Assembly (NCBI GenBank): GCA_026826555.1
Contig: JAKSZT010038599.1
Location: 5,843,252-5,907,251, forward strand
Origin: Tolypeutes matacus
Lineage: Eukaryota > Chordata > Mammalia > Cingulata > Chlamyphoridae
Direction of reading: 5' to 3'
DNA length: 64,000 bases
Positions 34,151 to 47,037 of the stretch are shown in pieces. The notes below the pieces were generated by a model. It had not been told where the DNA came from. It was given only the letters and a program-made list of their open reading frames with translations, and ran no database searches. A program made the position numbers and the translations under genes. Position 1 is the first letter of the stretch, and the number at the start of each line of letters is the position of its first letter.

Positions 34151-36521
34151 AATATATTTGCACACAGAATCCAAAAGCACCTTAAAAGAATTATACACGA
34201 TCAAGTCGGTTTTATCCCAGGTATGTTCAACACAAGAAAATCAATTAGTGTATTAAACCATATTGAAAAATTGAAGAAAAAAATCACATGATCCTCCTTA
34301 TTGGTGCAGAAAGGTCATTTGACAAAATACAATATCATAAAAACACTCCCTAAAATAGGAATAGAAAGAAGTTTTCTCAATATGGTAAAATGCATATATT
34401 AAAAACCTACAGGTAGAATATTACTCAATGGTGAAAGACTGAAAGCTTTCCCACTGAGATCAGGAACAAGACAAGGATGACCATTGTCACCATTTATTAG
34501 TCAATAGAGTGCTAGAAGTTTTAGCCAGAGCAATTAGGCTAGATTAAAGAAATTTAACTCATGAAAATAGGAAAGTAAGAAGTAAAACTTTCACTATTCA
34601 CTGATGATATGATCATGTATCTAGAATCTCCTGAAAAATCCACAACAAAGTTACTAGAATTAATAGATGAGTGTAACAAAATGGCGATATAGGAGAATAA
34701 TACACAAAAATCAGTAGCATTTCTATACACTACTGATGTGAAATCTGAGGAGGAAATCAGGAAAAAAAAATCCCATTTACAATAGCAACTAAAACAATCA
34801 AATATTTAGGAGTAAACTTAACCGAGGAAATAAAAGACCTGTATTCAGAAAACTACTACAGTTTGCTAAAAGAAACTGAAGAAGACTTATATAAATGGAA
34901 GGACATTTTATGTTTACGGATTGGAAGACTAAATATCGTTAAAATGTCAGTTCTACCCAAATTGATTTACAGATTCAATGCAATCCCAATAAAAATCCCA
35001 ACACCCTTTCCTTACAGAAGTGGAAAAATTTGTTTGGAAGGTTAAAGGGCCCTAAATAGCCAAAAAGAACTTTAAAAAAAGAACAAAATTGGAGGACTCC
35101 TACTTCCAGACTTTAAGACATATTACTGAGTTACAGTGGTAAAAACAGCATGGTACTGGCATAAAGATAGACACATTGACCAATGGAACTGAAATCAAGA
35201 ACTCAGAAATAGAACTTCACATCTACAGTCAAGTGATTTTTGACAAGGCAGTCAAGCCCTCCCAGGAGGGCCAGAAGAGTCTGTTCAACAAATGGTGCTG
35301 GGACAACTGGATATCCACATCCAAAAGAAAGAAAGAAGACCCGTGTCTTATACCTTATACAAAAAAATTAACTTAAAATGGATCAAGGCCCTAAGTATAA
35401 ACGTAACAACCATAAAGCTCCTAGAAGAAATTGTAGGAAAACATCTTCAAGATATTGTGGTAAGTGGTAGTTTCTTAAACCTTACACCTGAAACTCGAGC
35501 AACAGAAGAAAAAATAGATAAATGGGACCTCCTCAAATTTCAACATTTTTGCAGCTCAAAGGACTTTGTCAAAAGGGTAAAAACACAGCCAACTCAATGG
35601 CAGAAGATATTTGGCAATCACATATCTGATAAGCATTTAATATCCATGATATACAAAGAGATCACACAACTTAACAATAAAAAGAAAAAATACCAAATTA
35701 AATAATGGGTAAAAGACTTGAAAACACAATTGTGCAAAGAAGTAATACAAATGATGAAGAAACACATGAAAAAAAAGTTCAACATCCTAGTGATTAGGGA
35801 AATGCAAATCACAACTACAATCATATGTCATTTCACACCTATTAAACTGGCTGCTATTAAAAAGTAAGAAAACTGTAAATGCTGGAGAGGATCTGGAGAC
35901 ATAGGCACGCTTATTCACTGTTGGTGGGAATGCCTCTGTGGACTGTTTAGCAGTTCCTAAGGAAGTTGCATATAGATTTGCGATGGGACCCAGCAATACC
36001 ATTACTAGGTATGTACCTAAAAGAACTGAGAGCAGAGACAGAAACAGACATCTGTACACCAATGTTCATAGCGACATAATTCATGATTGCCAAAAATTGG
36101 AAACAGCGTGGGTGTCTGTCAACTGATGAATGGATAAACAAATTGTGGTATATTCACAGGATGGAATATTATGCAGCAGTAAGAATAAATGAACTCTTGA
36201 AGCATATGAGAGCATGGATGAACCTTAAGGACATTTTGTTGAGTGAAGCAAGCCAGACACAAAAACAAATACTGTATGATAGTGCTATTATGAACTAAAT
36301 ATACTGTGTAAACTCATGGAGTTAATAATTAGAATGTAGGTCACCAGAAAATAGAAGAAAGGTAGAGAATGGAAAGCTGAAGGTTAATCTGTGCAGAGTT
36401 GTTAAAAAGGTTGTTTGTAAATCTTTGGAAATGAATAGGAATAATTAAAGAATATCATGGTGTTTGTAACTAGCAGTGCTATTGTATGGGTATAATAGTG
36501 GTTGAAAGGGAAAGTCTAAGG
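34151..36521 (+). pseudogene. direct L1 segment: RT core, ORF2 C-terminal part and start of 3' UTR
   Basis: Follows L1 order: GATCAAGTCGGTTTTATCCC, then TTTGACAAAATACAATATC, then CAAGGATGACCATTGTCACC (RT), TTCACTGATGATATGATC (34597-34614; encodes FTDDMI, the RT catalytic box, with its Asp pair intact) and GATTGGAAGACTAAATATCG. It continues to TGTTCAACAAATGGTGCTGG and, near 36180, GAATAAATGAACTCTTGAAG. A 137-codon open stretch at 35292-35705 is the remains of the C-terminal part. The sequence ends near 36521 in what looks like the start of the 3' UTR, with no tail. Confidence 0.78.
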
Positions 36522-38210
36522 TCATGTATAGGCCAAAAAAGTATCCCAATGAATTGAAAAGAAATGAAATCATACAATTTGTTTTCTGACCACAAAATAA
36601 TTAAACTAGAAATGAAAATCAGAAAGATACGTGGAAAACTTTCAAATATGCAAAAATTAGGCATTACTTCTAAATAACCCATAATTCAAATAAGAAAACA
36701 AGGAGATTAGAAAATATTTTAACTGAATGAAAATTTTGCATATATATGAGTATATGTGTAGGATTCATCTAAGCTGTATTTAGAAAGAAATGCATATCAA
36801 ATGATTATATCAAAAAGGAAGATACATTTAAAACAATGCCATTTCCATCTTAAGAAAATATGAAAAGAAGAGAAAATCAAACCCAGAGTAAGAAGAATGA
36901 AGAAAAGTATACTATTGTGAGCAGAGCTCAATGGCAAAATAGAACGACCTTTCAGTGGGAAAAGGAACCTTTTAAAAAATAGTTCTGGAAGAAGAAGGTA
37001 TCCACTAAAAAAACATTGAATTCTTAACTCACACAATACACAAAAATTAACTCCATATGAATCACAGATCTGATAAAAAATCTTAAAATAGAAAGCTTAT
37101 CAGAGACAACATAATGAAAAATCTTTACAATCCTAGAACAGGTAAATAATTTTTAAACATATCTCAAAAAGTACATTTATAAAATAATTGATAAAATATA
37201 ATTTAATCAAAATTTAAAACTTTTTAACATTCATCATTAATAAAATGATAAAAAAGAAACGTGAGAAATATTCATAACACATATATATGGCAAATGACTT
37301 ATGTCCAGAAAATATAAAGGACTTTCAAACTCAGTAATAAGAATATAAACAACACAAATTAAAATATGGAAAAATGTTTGACACATATGTCACAAAAGAC
37401 AATATAAAAATGCCCAATAAGCCCATGAAATTATGTTCAACATCATTAGTCAACAAGGAAATGCAAATTAACACCAGTATGGAGAGCAAAATACACACCC
37501 ACTAGATTGAATAATACAAGAAGAGAGACAATACTGAGCATTGCTGAAAATATGAAGCAACTGAAATATGCGTACCTTGCTGATGGACTGTGAAATAGTA
37601 CAACCATTTTGGATAACATTTTAGCAATTTCTTAAAAAGCTAAATATATATTTACCATATGATTTGGAAATTCCACTAGGAAGTATTTACCCAAGAGAAA
37701 TGAAAACATGTGCATACAAAATGTACATAAATATACGTAGCAGCTTTATTTATTGTAACAGACAAAACCTGGAAGCAAACCAAATGTTTATTAATGAGTA
37801 AATAAAGTTTTTGTGTATTTCTAAATGGAATATTAATCGACAGTAAAAAGGAACACACACAAACGAACAAATATGGATGATTCTCCCAAATATTATGCTG
37901 AGCCAAAGAAGCCAGACACAAAAGTGTACATACTATATGATTTCATTTCTTTGATATTCTAAAGAGGGCAATATTTTGTATAGGGATAGAAATCAATCAT
38001 TGGTTTTCTAGTACTGGCAGTGGGAAACAAAAGGGAAACAAAACTTTTGGAAAGAGAAACAAAAACTTTTGGGATGATGGAAATATTCTATATATTGATT
38101 ATGGAGGTGGTTACACAGATGTGCATATATTTGTCAAAATTCATCATGAAATACACAAGAAATAGATTAACTTTTTTATGTGTAAGTTAAGTTCCCATAA
38201 ATTTTGCAAA
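36522..38210 (+). mobile_element. old L1, ORF2 and 3' UTR part
   Basis: Begins inside ORF2 just after the endonuclease region (GGCCAAAAAAGTATCCCAAT, then TTTTCTGACCACAAAATAAT). It continues with heavy internal loss to the C-terminal part (AACATCATTAGTCAACAAGG, CAGACACAAAAGTGTACATA near 37914) and a 3' UTR-like end (GGAGGTGGTTACACAGATGT near 38104). It is more diverged than the inverted L1 and is probably the host element into which that one inserted. Confidence 0.65.
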
Positions 38211-38640
38211 GTATAACCAAAATCCTCAATATCCCCACAGTCCTATGTTAAAAGTTTATTTTTAGTGAAACAAAGAACATGGTTTAGTATTTATTGGTGC
38301 TAGCATCTTTATAACCAAGAGATGCACTGTTTCATTTGGCATTAACTGCTGGTAATCTATATTGGTGCTGCAAAATTAGGAATCTGTAATATACTGTGTA
38401 TAAGTTATTACGAATGCAAGTATTTTGTTTGGCCTTTAATGGGCCAAATAACTGTAAATTTTTATAAAAGTTTGTAAATTATTAAAGGTATTTCTCACAA
38501 TGTCATACTGACATCACTGCCATCCATTACCAAAATATTTCCATAATTCCAAATAGGAACCCTGTACATTTTAAGCCTTAACTTACCATTCCTTATCTCC
38601 ACCTCATCCCGTTATCCTATATTCTAGATTCTGACTCTAA
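38211..38640. other. no assignable feature
   Basis: AT-rich interval between two L1 pieces. Nothing recognised. Confidence 0.35.
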
Positions 38641-38935
38641 TTAACAGCACTGAAATATATGTATATGAATATGATTAAGAGGGAAGATGTTAGATTGTAT
38701 ATAAGGTAACAGAATATATATTTTTTAAATCCATGGAATTACACTACACAAACAGTGAACCCAAAGTTAAACCATGGACTATAGTTAATACTGCAATTGT
38801 AAAAATGTACAATCATCAACTGTAACAAATGTTCCACACCAATGCAAGGTGTTACTAATAGAGTAGTATATTGAAATCCTGTATTTTATACATGACTGTT
38901 CTGTAAACCCATAATATCTCTCATAAAGACAAAAA
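38641..38935 (+). mobile_element. L1 3' UTR end fragment
   Basis: Segments GGACTATAGTTAATACTGCA, ATCATCAACTGTAACAAATG and GACTGTTCTGTAAACCCATA resemble the L1-type 3' end also seen at 21640-21838 (AATTATAACAAATGTACCAT, CTTTTCTGTAAACTAAAGC). It ends in a short A-rich tail (AAAGACAAAAAGG). Confidence 0.55.
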
Positions 38936-39837
38936 GGTGTTTCTCATAAGAACAGTGAAAGAAAATGCTAGGCACAAATTACACCGTATCTTGCAGAATT
39001 AATTGCTCTATTTTTGCATAGTCAACAATTTCCAATGTATACTATGTAGGTAGATAACTGTATTAGGTAACCATGGAAATTTTTAATTTACTAGGTAAAT
39101 GTCAATAATGGAAAAAATAATGTTGTATGATGTTTAATTGTTTCTGAAACCAGCTTTGACACATGCTAACAATCTCACCTTGTGTCCTTAATCTTTCCAT
39201 GACTCATGTATTTCATGTTTAAATATGGGGTATTACCACTGCTTAAGTCATAAATCATTCAACTGCAAGTAAACATTTACTCAAAATATTTAAGCAGAGA
39301 GTGAGTTTTTAGAAAGAATACACATGGATATTTTCATGGAATGAACACTAAGTACAGGATTAGGAATTGAAAATCCATCCAGTTGCTAAATTCATCCTCT
39401 CCATCTCTACAGGTGTGTGTGACCATTTGTCTCTGAATCTCCTTGTATTAGTTACCTTCACATCTTTTTCTCCCTGCAGAGATATATTTGTCCCAGTTTT
39501 TACTTTACTTTAACAGTTCAAGTATTGGACAAAGATCATTTCATATCATGGTGCTCAAAGACAAGTTCTAATGAAAGAAATGGGCTGATCTGGATAAGGC
39601 AAGTGATTCAAGTCAATTCTAATTCACACTGGCTAATGAAAACAAGGCCAAGTGATTCAGGGCCAACTCTATAAGACAGCAGAAGCAGATTACTGTTAAA
39701 GCTTGGGTTAAGGAAAGAAGTTAACATACATTTTCCACATAATAATAAAGATTTCAGGTACCTGTAAGAAATATATGAGATAATTATATGACATCACCCA
39801 GCAGAATTTTGGAACAGGTGTTGTATAAATATTAATT
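38936..39837. other. no assignable feature
   Basis: AT-rich interval without recognised repeats or open frames. Confidence 0.35.
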
Positions 39838-40036
39838 TAATTCCTTTCTCTTCTTTTCCTTTTATATTTTCTTCTCTTCTTCCCTCTTCATTTCTTATTT
39901 TTCTTCCATTTTCTTCCATTACTTTCCTACTTTATCCCTAACTTCCTGATTTCCTTCTTTGCTCATTTCTAATATCCTCTTTGCTTTCCATGTTTCTTCA
40001 TTCCTTTCTTTCTTCCTTCCTTCCCTCCTTTTGCCA
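39838..40036. repeat. polypyrimidine tract
   Basis: About 200 bases that are overwhelmingly C and T on the plus strand, built from irregular TTCC, TTTC and TTCT units (for example CCTTTCTTTCTTCCTTCCTT near 40003). It is a degenerate low-complexity tract, not a clean microsatellite. Such tracts can form triplex structures, but nothing here indicates a function. Confidence 0.8.
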
Positions 40037-40362
40037 GGTGCCTCTTCAATAAAATGATGATAGATAAAGAGGAGCCAAATCACAAAGACTAACTTCAAAA
40101 GCTGGATATTAACTCTTTTATTCAGAATGTTAATTTAGCAGAGGTTAAGAGTATAGTGAGATTAACATTCAACACACATCTTTAAAGTGTGGGGCAAAGG
40201 GCTGTTAGTCAAATTCCAGAATAGCCCCCAAGAAACCATTACCTGCTCAACTTTGTTTTTCACCAACTGAGATTTTTTTTTTCTCCTCCATTGACAAAGC
40301 ATTTAATCTACGTATGTCCAATATTCAATCAGGACTCTTAGCAAACATTCCCTATGACCCTT

Positions 40363-40550
40363 GACTGAATTTTTTTTTTTTTTTTTACAATAATAGTATT
40401 TGGTATAATCTCATAGTTGTGCATTCATCATTTCAATCATTATTAGAGTATTTTCATTATTTCAACAATAATAGTAAACAAAAAATGACAAACAAGAAAC
40501 AAGAAAATTCCGCACCTCTCCATCTCTCTGTTTCCACTTCTTTTTTTTTT
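40363..40550 (-). mobile_element. L1-type 3' fragment, family as 16345-16649
   Basis: Starts with a T run at about 40370-40386 and continues ATAGTATTTGGTATAATCTC and CATAGTTGTGCATTCATC, matching the body of the insertion in the ERVL provirus. It ends at a second T run (about 40540-40551) that belongs to the next element. Confidence 0.65.
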
Positions 40551-40935
40551 TTTAATTTATATATATATAAATATATTTTAAGAGGTGCTTAGATTACCGA
40601 AAATATTACACAGAACCCCCTGGGATTCCCATGTTGCCCACCCCCCACACCTCCCACCACGTCCCACACAAACATCTCCCACAAGTGTGGCCCACCACCC
40701 TGAATGGACTTACACATCCTGGGGCCTTGCCACCAACCATAGACCACAGTTCACATCGTAGACCACACTCTCTCCCACACAGTTCTGAGTGGTGTGTGCT
40801 GATTTAAAATGGCCTACATCCGTTGCCACAACGGTACTCAGGACAACCTCCAAATCCCAAAGAAGCCCCTGTATTTCAACTACTCGTCCCCTCCCTGCCC
40901 CAAAAGTGTCAAGTGGCCACTGGCTCTGCCAAATT
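40551..40935 (-). mobile_element. 3' end of the 27412-29940 retroposon family
   Basis: Opens with an A/T-rich run, then AAGAGGTGCTTAGATTACCG, TTCCCATGTTGCCCACCCCC and CACATCCTGGGGCCTTGCCA. This parallels AAGATGCTTAGATTACATAA, TTTCCATGTTCCCCACCTCC and CACATCCTGGGGCTCTGCCA at 27418-27560. The copy breaks off near GTGGCCACTGGCTC (about 40930). It is truncated relative to the 27412 copy. Confidence 0.75.
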
Positions 40936-42305
40936 TATAGCAAAATGTTCACCACTGATAAAGACAGATTGGAGAAAAGAACAAGGTGGGTTAACAAAAC
41001 TTTGTCTATGAGACCTCTAATCTATTGATGCTTGAATCAAATCCCAGAGCACTTTCACAGATATGAGTTCTCTCTATTGGTTTGTAGATTTCTATGTATA
41101 GTTTTGCTGCTTCATTCTTCAATTATCCATCCCAAAAACCATGTTCTTTTCTCTTTTTTCCTACAGCTAAGATTTTTGGTTACTTGATAGTGACAATTGA
41201 AAATTTCTAAATCTTAATTTACTTGTGCACAAGATTAAAACATTATACTTTTTATCATTATTATCTTATACTGTAATATAATAGACTGTTATGTCTATTT
41301 TATGTGCATATATTTCAAGGGAAGATGCAGCCTAAGATAATACTAAATAAATGAGCATACACAATGTATAACCCAAAACAATTAATGTATACACATGATA
41401 AAAGGAACCTATGAAAGAGTGCTATAGATGGAACCATATTAAATATGCAGCAATTTTATTTTGCATTCCATTGCTTTCCTGGGAAAATAAGGCAAAGTAT
41501 TATTATTGATGAAAAATCAGAGCAGGAAAACTTGCCAGTGAGATTAGAGTGTCTAAAGGAGGCACAGTGAAAACTGAATTTGTAAACGTACCTATTATTG
41601 CTGTGAAACTTATAAACAATAGCAGAAGTGGTAAAAGTATATTTGATATGAATAGATTGATATATAAATGTGTTTTTAAAATATTTTTATTTTCTATGAA
41701 TCTGAGACTTACCTATGCCTTGTGTCAAGTCTAGATTGTCTGTTAATCATACATGTTTTATCACTTTCATAAAGGATATGTAAGAGCATAATGAAATAAA
41801 TTCTGGGTTTTTCTTTTAATCCTTTATATTTTATATGATTTAAATTAAAAATATAAAAAATTAAATAAAAAAATATACTGATATGCAGAGTTTCCGAGTT
41901 TCCTCTGATCCATTGTGGCATCTCTGGGCTTGGATGTGATGCTCCACAACCCTGAAGAAAGAGTAGGAATTTCAAAACCAATGACTCAAAGACCCTATAT
42001 GATTTTTACTGTCCTGCTGTCCATGTAATGATTTTCAACTACATAATGAAAAATAATTCCTACTCAGTTCTTCCTGCACAGGTCTCTCTCCCTGTCATTC
42101 CCTAGATTCTTCTGTTTTATCTTTCAAAATGTGCTATTTACTGATTTCAGAAAGACAACCACATAAATGTCCTAGGTATTCTACTTTGTTGCTTTGTACT
42201 TCTTCTGAACTTCAGTTTCCTAACTTACAAAATGGTGACATCACAGTCGGTTATTGTCAACAATAAAGAAGCATGTGAAAATTCTTTGTAACATGTTTTT
42301 GAATA
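40936..42305. other. no assignable feature
   Basis: AT-rich interval. Nothing recognised. Confidence 0.35.
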
Positions 42306-42319
42306 ATTATAAAGTATTG

Positions 42320-42390
42320 TTTTATACTTTATATTATTTATATATTGTTTATATTATTTATATATTATTTATATATTTATATATTGTTTT
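42320..42390. repeat. AT-only short tandem repeat
   Basis: About 70 bases of TATATTATTTA-type units with variants (TATATTGTTTA), imperfectly repeated five or six times. A low-complexity minisatellite, probably prone to length polymorphism. Confidence 0.75.
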
Positions 42391-42392
42391 TT

Positions 42393-45300
42393 CTTCTCAT
42401 TTTTCATTGTTTCCTATCAATATATCAGTGCTCTCTTATTCCTTCTTTATTAGCTTCTTTGGCTCTATTATTTCTTATTCATCAACCTTACTTTTAGAAT
42501 CATATTAGCAAAAAAGATAATGTCAAAGGAACCACTGAAAAATTCCAACATTAAATTAAATTGCTACTATGCTTAAGGTATGAGTGCTGGATATTCACTA
42601 TTCACTTTCCTTTTAAATTGTAATACTAATGGAGTTCACAGAAGATAAGACTAAATGTTATTATTCTAGATTCACTTAACTTATGTTTAGAAAATCAAAT
42701 GACATGTTTCACTTATGCCTTTGTACATGGATAACCATTGTATGACTCCAGACCCTTCTCATCACCAAGAGTTGAAGGTGTCATCTCAATGGAAGTGATA
42801 CTTAGAAGGTCCAAACTATAGCAAATGTCTTTCCTATGATGGTTTTCATTCCAGTATAACTATAACTGAGAAATTTGAAAGTAAACAAAACTATTTATAC
42901 TCAAGACAGGATGGTTAAGGAATCTCAAAATGATATAGCTGTCATAAAGAATATTAACAATTTCTCTCAAAACTATTATTATTATTTAATTTTTTTCAAA
43001 AATTAAAAAATGAGACAAAATTTTATTTTACTTAAGCAGAAAAGCAGAATGCAATAGTCTGTATTATCATTACAACGATGTTAATTTTTTTAAAAATCCT
43101 CCACTCCTTTACTAAAATTTCTAGATTAACAGTTTCAAAAGGTTTCAGAGTTTTGTACCTGTTATCTCTTTCAGTCACAATTTTTAAAACATGTTCCCAC
43201 CTAAATTCATTTATGCTCAGTGACTATAACAGAAAAATGTATACTGCTTTGCAGATGAAGGTTTTGTTTTGGTTTTATGCTGTAATTAATAATTTTGGTA
43301 GTAATTATTCATCTACAGTACCTTTCCACCACTCTCTTCCTCAGAGGATAATTCACACATACATGAACACATAATAAGAAGATAGGAAGAACAAGGTCAA
43401 GCATAATTGGTAGTGACAAATGGAGGTACTAGATTGACCCAGGACATGTCTATGTAACTACTCCACTCCACCACTTATTCTCAAACATGAAACAAAAAAG
43501 GCATAAATCCCTAAATAAAAAACTTTTCTAGAGATGCCACTTTACATGAATAATTCTATTTTTTAATAACTATTACTCTTTTAGAAAAATAGTATATATT
43601 TGTGGTGTGATTTTGTTAAATTTAAATCTAGCCTTTGGTTAATATAGTCTCAAATTGCTATACAGGATAAGGTACTGGATTATATCTTTCACAATTAAAA
43701 AGAGGTCATATTTCCCCATTCACTACTATTTATATTTTTAAATCTCCATTGAAAATGTGTACAATTTGAAAGAATGATATCTTTTCCAATATGGTTTCAG
43801 AAAGGATGGGTAAAAAGGCTGGGAAACAAAAACTTTGTCTTCCTTCTAATTTTATCTTGACCCTGCTCTGCATTTGTGTTAGCAAAAAGATACATATGAA
43901 TCACATGCAAAAAAAAAATACACATGAATCACATCATGAGAGGTGTGCAATGCACATTTGTCATTAAAACTGAAGCCCTATGAATCATCAATTAAAGTGA
44001 CAACATCAAACAAAACTTCTTTACTCTAGTTTTCTTGTTGCATTTTCTTTATTTTCCCAATGTTTTTCTTTTTCAGATATATCCATATAGTAAGGTATAA
44101 ATAATCATCATAAATATTAGCAATTATTTTTAAATTCACATTTCTATATATCTGAGTGTTTAAAGAAGACATTCCATGTTACAGAAGCCTCTAAATAATA
44201 CTGACAGATAATTCATAGTAGTATTCTTTATGAACAAAATTATCCAGAAAATGCTGTTGAAATGTGATAGTACTTCTCTTACAAATTTTGAAAAAACTTT
44301 GGCTATCTTTTAGTATTCATTTAAAAGATGAAATGTTCATTTTTTTAATTTAACAAGACAGCTACATTGTTATTGGTTATAAATGACTTGGCCATCATTT
44401 TTCCTTCTTATTCTAATGAATGCTATCAAAATATATAAAGTCAACATAGTCATTAATACTAATTAGTAGTTTCCTTGAATTGGTAACCATATCAGCTAAT
44501 ATTTTAACAGAAAGCTAAATTGTTATGGAGCTAATTTTTTTAAAGTACTTATTATGATATAGATTTTCAGAAAATAAAATGTTCAATCTATCCCCATCTT
44601 GTAAAATATAAATAATAGTCATTCATGATGCTTATCAAGATTGGAGATCCCAGGGTGCTCCTTTAAGGAAAGACTGTCAACATATTACTCGGAGGTAGAA
44701 CTCTGAAGAAAGCATTTCCTAGTCATTCAGAACTTTAGAGATTTTTTTCTTAATTTGATTATATTAATTATTATCACTATATTTTTGGGCTTTGTGGCAG
44801 ATGAAAACATTACATCATTTTTTTTTCCTACACTTATTCTTCCATAACATCTCCTTTATTAAACACACATGCACACATTCTTAACAAATTTTAAAGAACA
44901 CTGAATTTGGGCTTTTTCCAAGAATAAATGAGAAAAGTAGAGCAATCAAATTTTAGTAAGGCCCAGTTTGTGCATACATTTCATGAAGTTACTCTATGCT
45001 TTCAGGCACTCCTTTTTTTTCCTCTGGATTCAGGATCTGCTGCTCAAGGTAGGGTATGAATAGGTTGCTGTCACTTATTTATATAAGAAGATGTAAAAAA
45101 CTGTTATAGGAACTCCAAAACTGAACTCTTATAACATGCAAGTTATTTCAACTATAAGAAAACAGACCACCCTCTCACTATTTCTCACCTGTTAAAATAA
45201 CTACATTAACAGAAAAATCCTGATGATGCAAGAGGAATAGCAATTCTGTAAACCTGATGTACAGTAGGTATGTGTCACTCATCATTAAGACAGATGGCAT

Positions 45301-47037
45301 TGTCTTATTTAGTGTTTGTATCAATCCCATGAGTAGACAGACATACACCCATTTTAAAGATAAAGATAATGAAATGCATTCAGAGAAGTTAAGTAATTTG
45401 TGCAAGTTACTCAGTAAGCAAGGGAAGAATAAAAATCCAAAACCAAACCTGTCAGTTACCCAACTCCACTCACTTTTTTCTCTTTGTAATGCCTCAAATA
45501 TGCATGAGAACAGTTGTGATAATTATAGATAAATGAAAAGGATCAAGAGTCCATGGAAAGATATTTTAATATCCGAGGCAGCAGAGTGAGAGATGCTCAA
45601 ATGATGGAGGTTTCAGTAATGAATGAATGCCAGCTGAGTCATGTTATTCTTGATGCAATCATAACAAAGTTCTCCCTCTCCCTCTCTTTTTCTTTAACTG
45701 TTTACAAGCTTTCCATTCTCTAAGTGATTACTTAATTAACATAAAGTTTCTACATACATGTGTAGTTCTGTCCACGGAATACCTCTGAGTTTTTTGTGTC
45801 CCCTGGCCAGAGTTACGATAACCTGCTTTAACAGATCTCAAAGGCTCACACTTAGCATATTTCTCTCAAAAAACTGCAGAGATGGAATACAATGGTATCA
45901 TGACAAGTTCTTGGATTTGATCTCCCTTGTGCTCATTAACAATGAATTCCATTAAATCTGCTGAACATCAGCTTTATTAGCTTTAAATATGTTATAATAA
46001 TATCTATTTCACAGGATTATTACAAGAATAAAATGTGATAATCTATGTTTAATAAAATGTGAAATTACTGGGTTCAATTACTGAGTTCAATCCAACTTTT
46101 CCTATTTACCTTCAATTCTCGACAAGACTGCCACTTTTTAAAGCCATAATTCAGGACAATTCCAAAAATTTTGCCATTTTTGCTAAAGAAAGACTTCTTG
46201 CTATGGTGACAAGATGTCACTCCTTTATTATGTGCAACATGCTCATTTTATTTATATTCTCTATCACTGATAGACCACCAGGCATATTAAAATCACTGAA
46301 CTATTTTCTTTGAGGATTAGTTTTAATTTTTTCATTGTCTCCCCTCAGTGCTATGAAACATAAATAAGTTTGTAGCATATGTTCACACAACTCTCCAACT
46401 CTCTATGTCCACCACATATGTGGATGATTAAGATTCAAAAATCATCTTTGTGTGTGGTCAAATAACTCATTGTCCAAAGCCATGACATTCTAAAATCATT
46501 GATCATATTGAAATTATTTGTCTTAGTGGCAGATAATGACCTTTGCATTCTTCTTTCCCATTTTACCTCCATTCTATTTGAAGAACTTTTGACTTCCTTG
46601 GTGCTTTCACAGTTAAAGCTGATGAATTCAGGACAGATTGTCCAACTCATTTTATCTTTACTTACAAAGGAAGCCCACTGGGTGATGGAATGATGTTTTA
46701 TAACACTAACAGTGCACTTCATTTGTAGTTATTAAATACTCAGCAGGTTCCTCACCATGCTGACATTTGTTCCCCAGTCAAAGCTCTTGTTTGACATGGC
46801 CCTACTGTGTAAGGTGCCATTTATTGAAAATGAGAAGTCAGCTGCTTAATTAATAAAGTCACAATGCTCTCAAACAAATGTATAACTTGATATGTGAGAA
46901 ATAAAGTGTACACTCTAAGGACAAACAACATAAGCACTTTGTCCGGGCATTTAAAAGTTTGTAAAGACTTAAGTGGACATCTGTTTTTGCCTTCTTCTAA
47001 TACAGAAAGACAATCAGGAAACTCCTTTATTAATGGT
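42393..47037. other. 4.6 kb without assignable feature
   Basis: The longest stretch in the window without a recognised element. AT-rich with scattered A or T runs. The open frames are 60-100 codons and without motifs. It may be genuinely unique sequence or very old repeats beyond visual recognition. Confidence 0.45.

Larger units (their letters stand above)
32447..36521. mobile_element. L1 with twin-priming inversion
   Basis: 32447-34150 is ORF2 sequence on the minus strand, from the start of the endonuclease region (near 34150) to the early RT region (near 32447). 34151-36521 is plus-strand L1, starting exactly where the inverted part leaves off in L1 order. The inverted part ends on its own strand with ATCCTCAACAAAATAC and the direct part begins AATATATTTGCACACAGAAT, consecutive in normal L1. 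Together they form a 5'-truncated L1 of about 4.1 kb whose 5' portion was inverted during reverse transcription. The frames contain stops. No poly(A) tail or target duplication could be found. Confidence 0.8.

Noticed and set aside
35292..35705. 137-codon plus-strand open frame as a possible host gene
   Set aside because: It is a piece of L1 in its normal order, flanked on both sides by L1 sequence.
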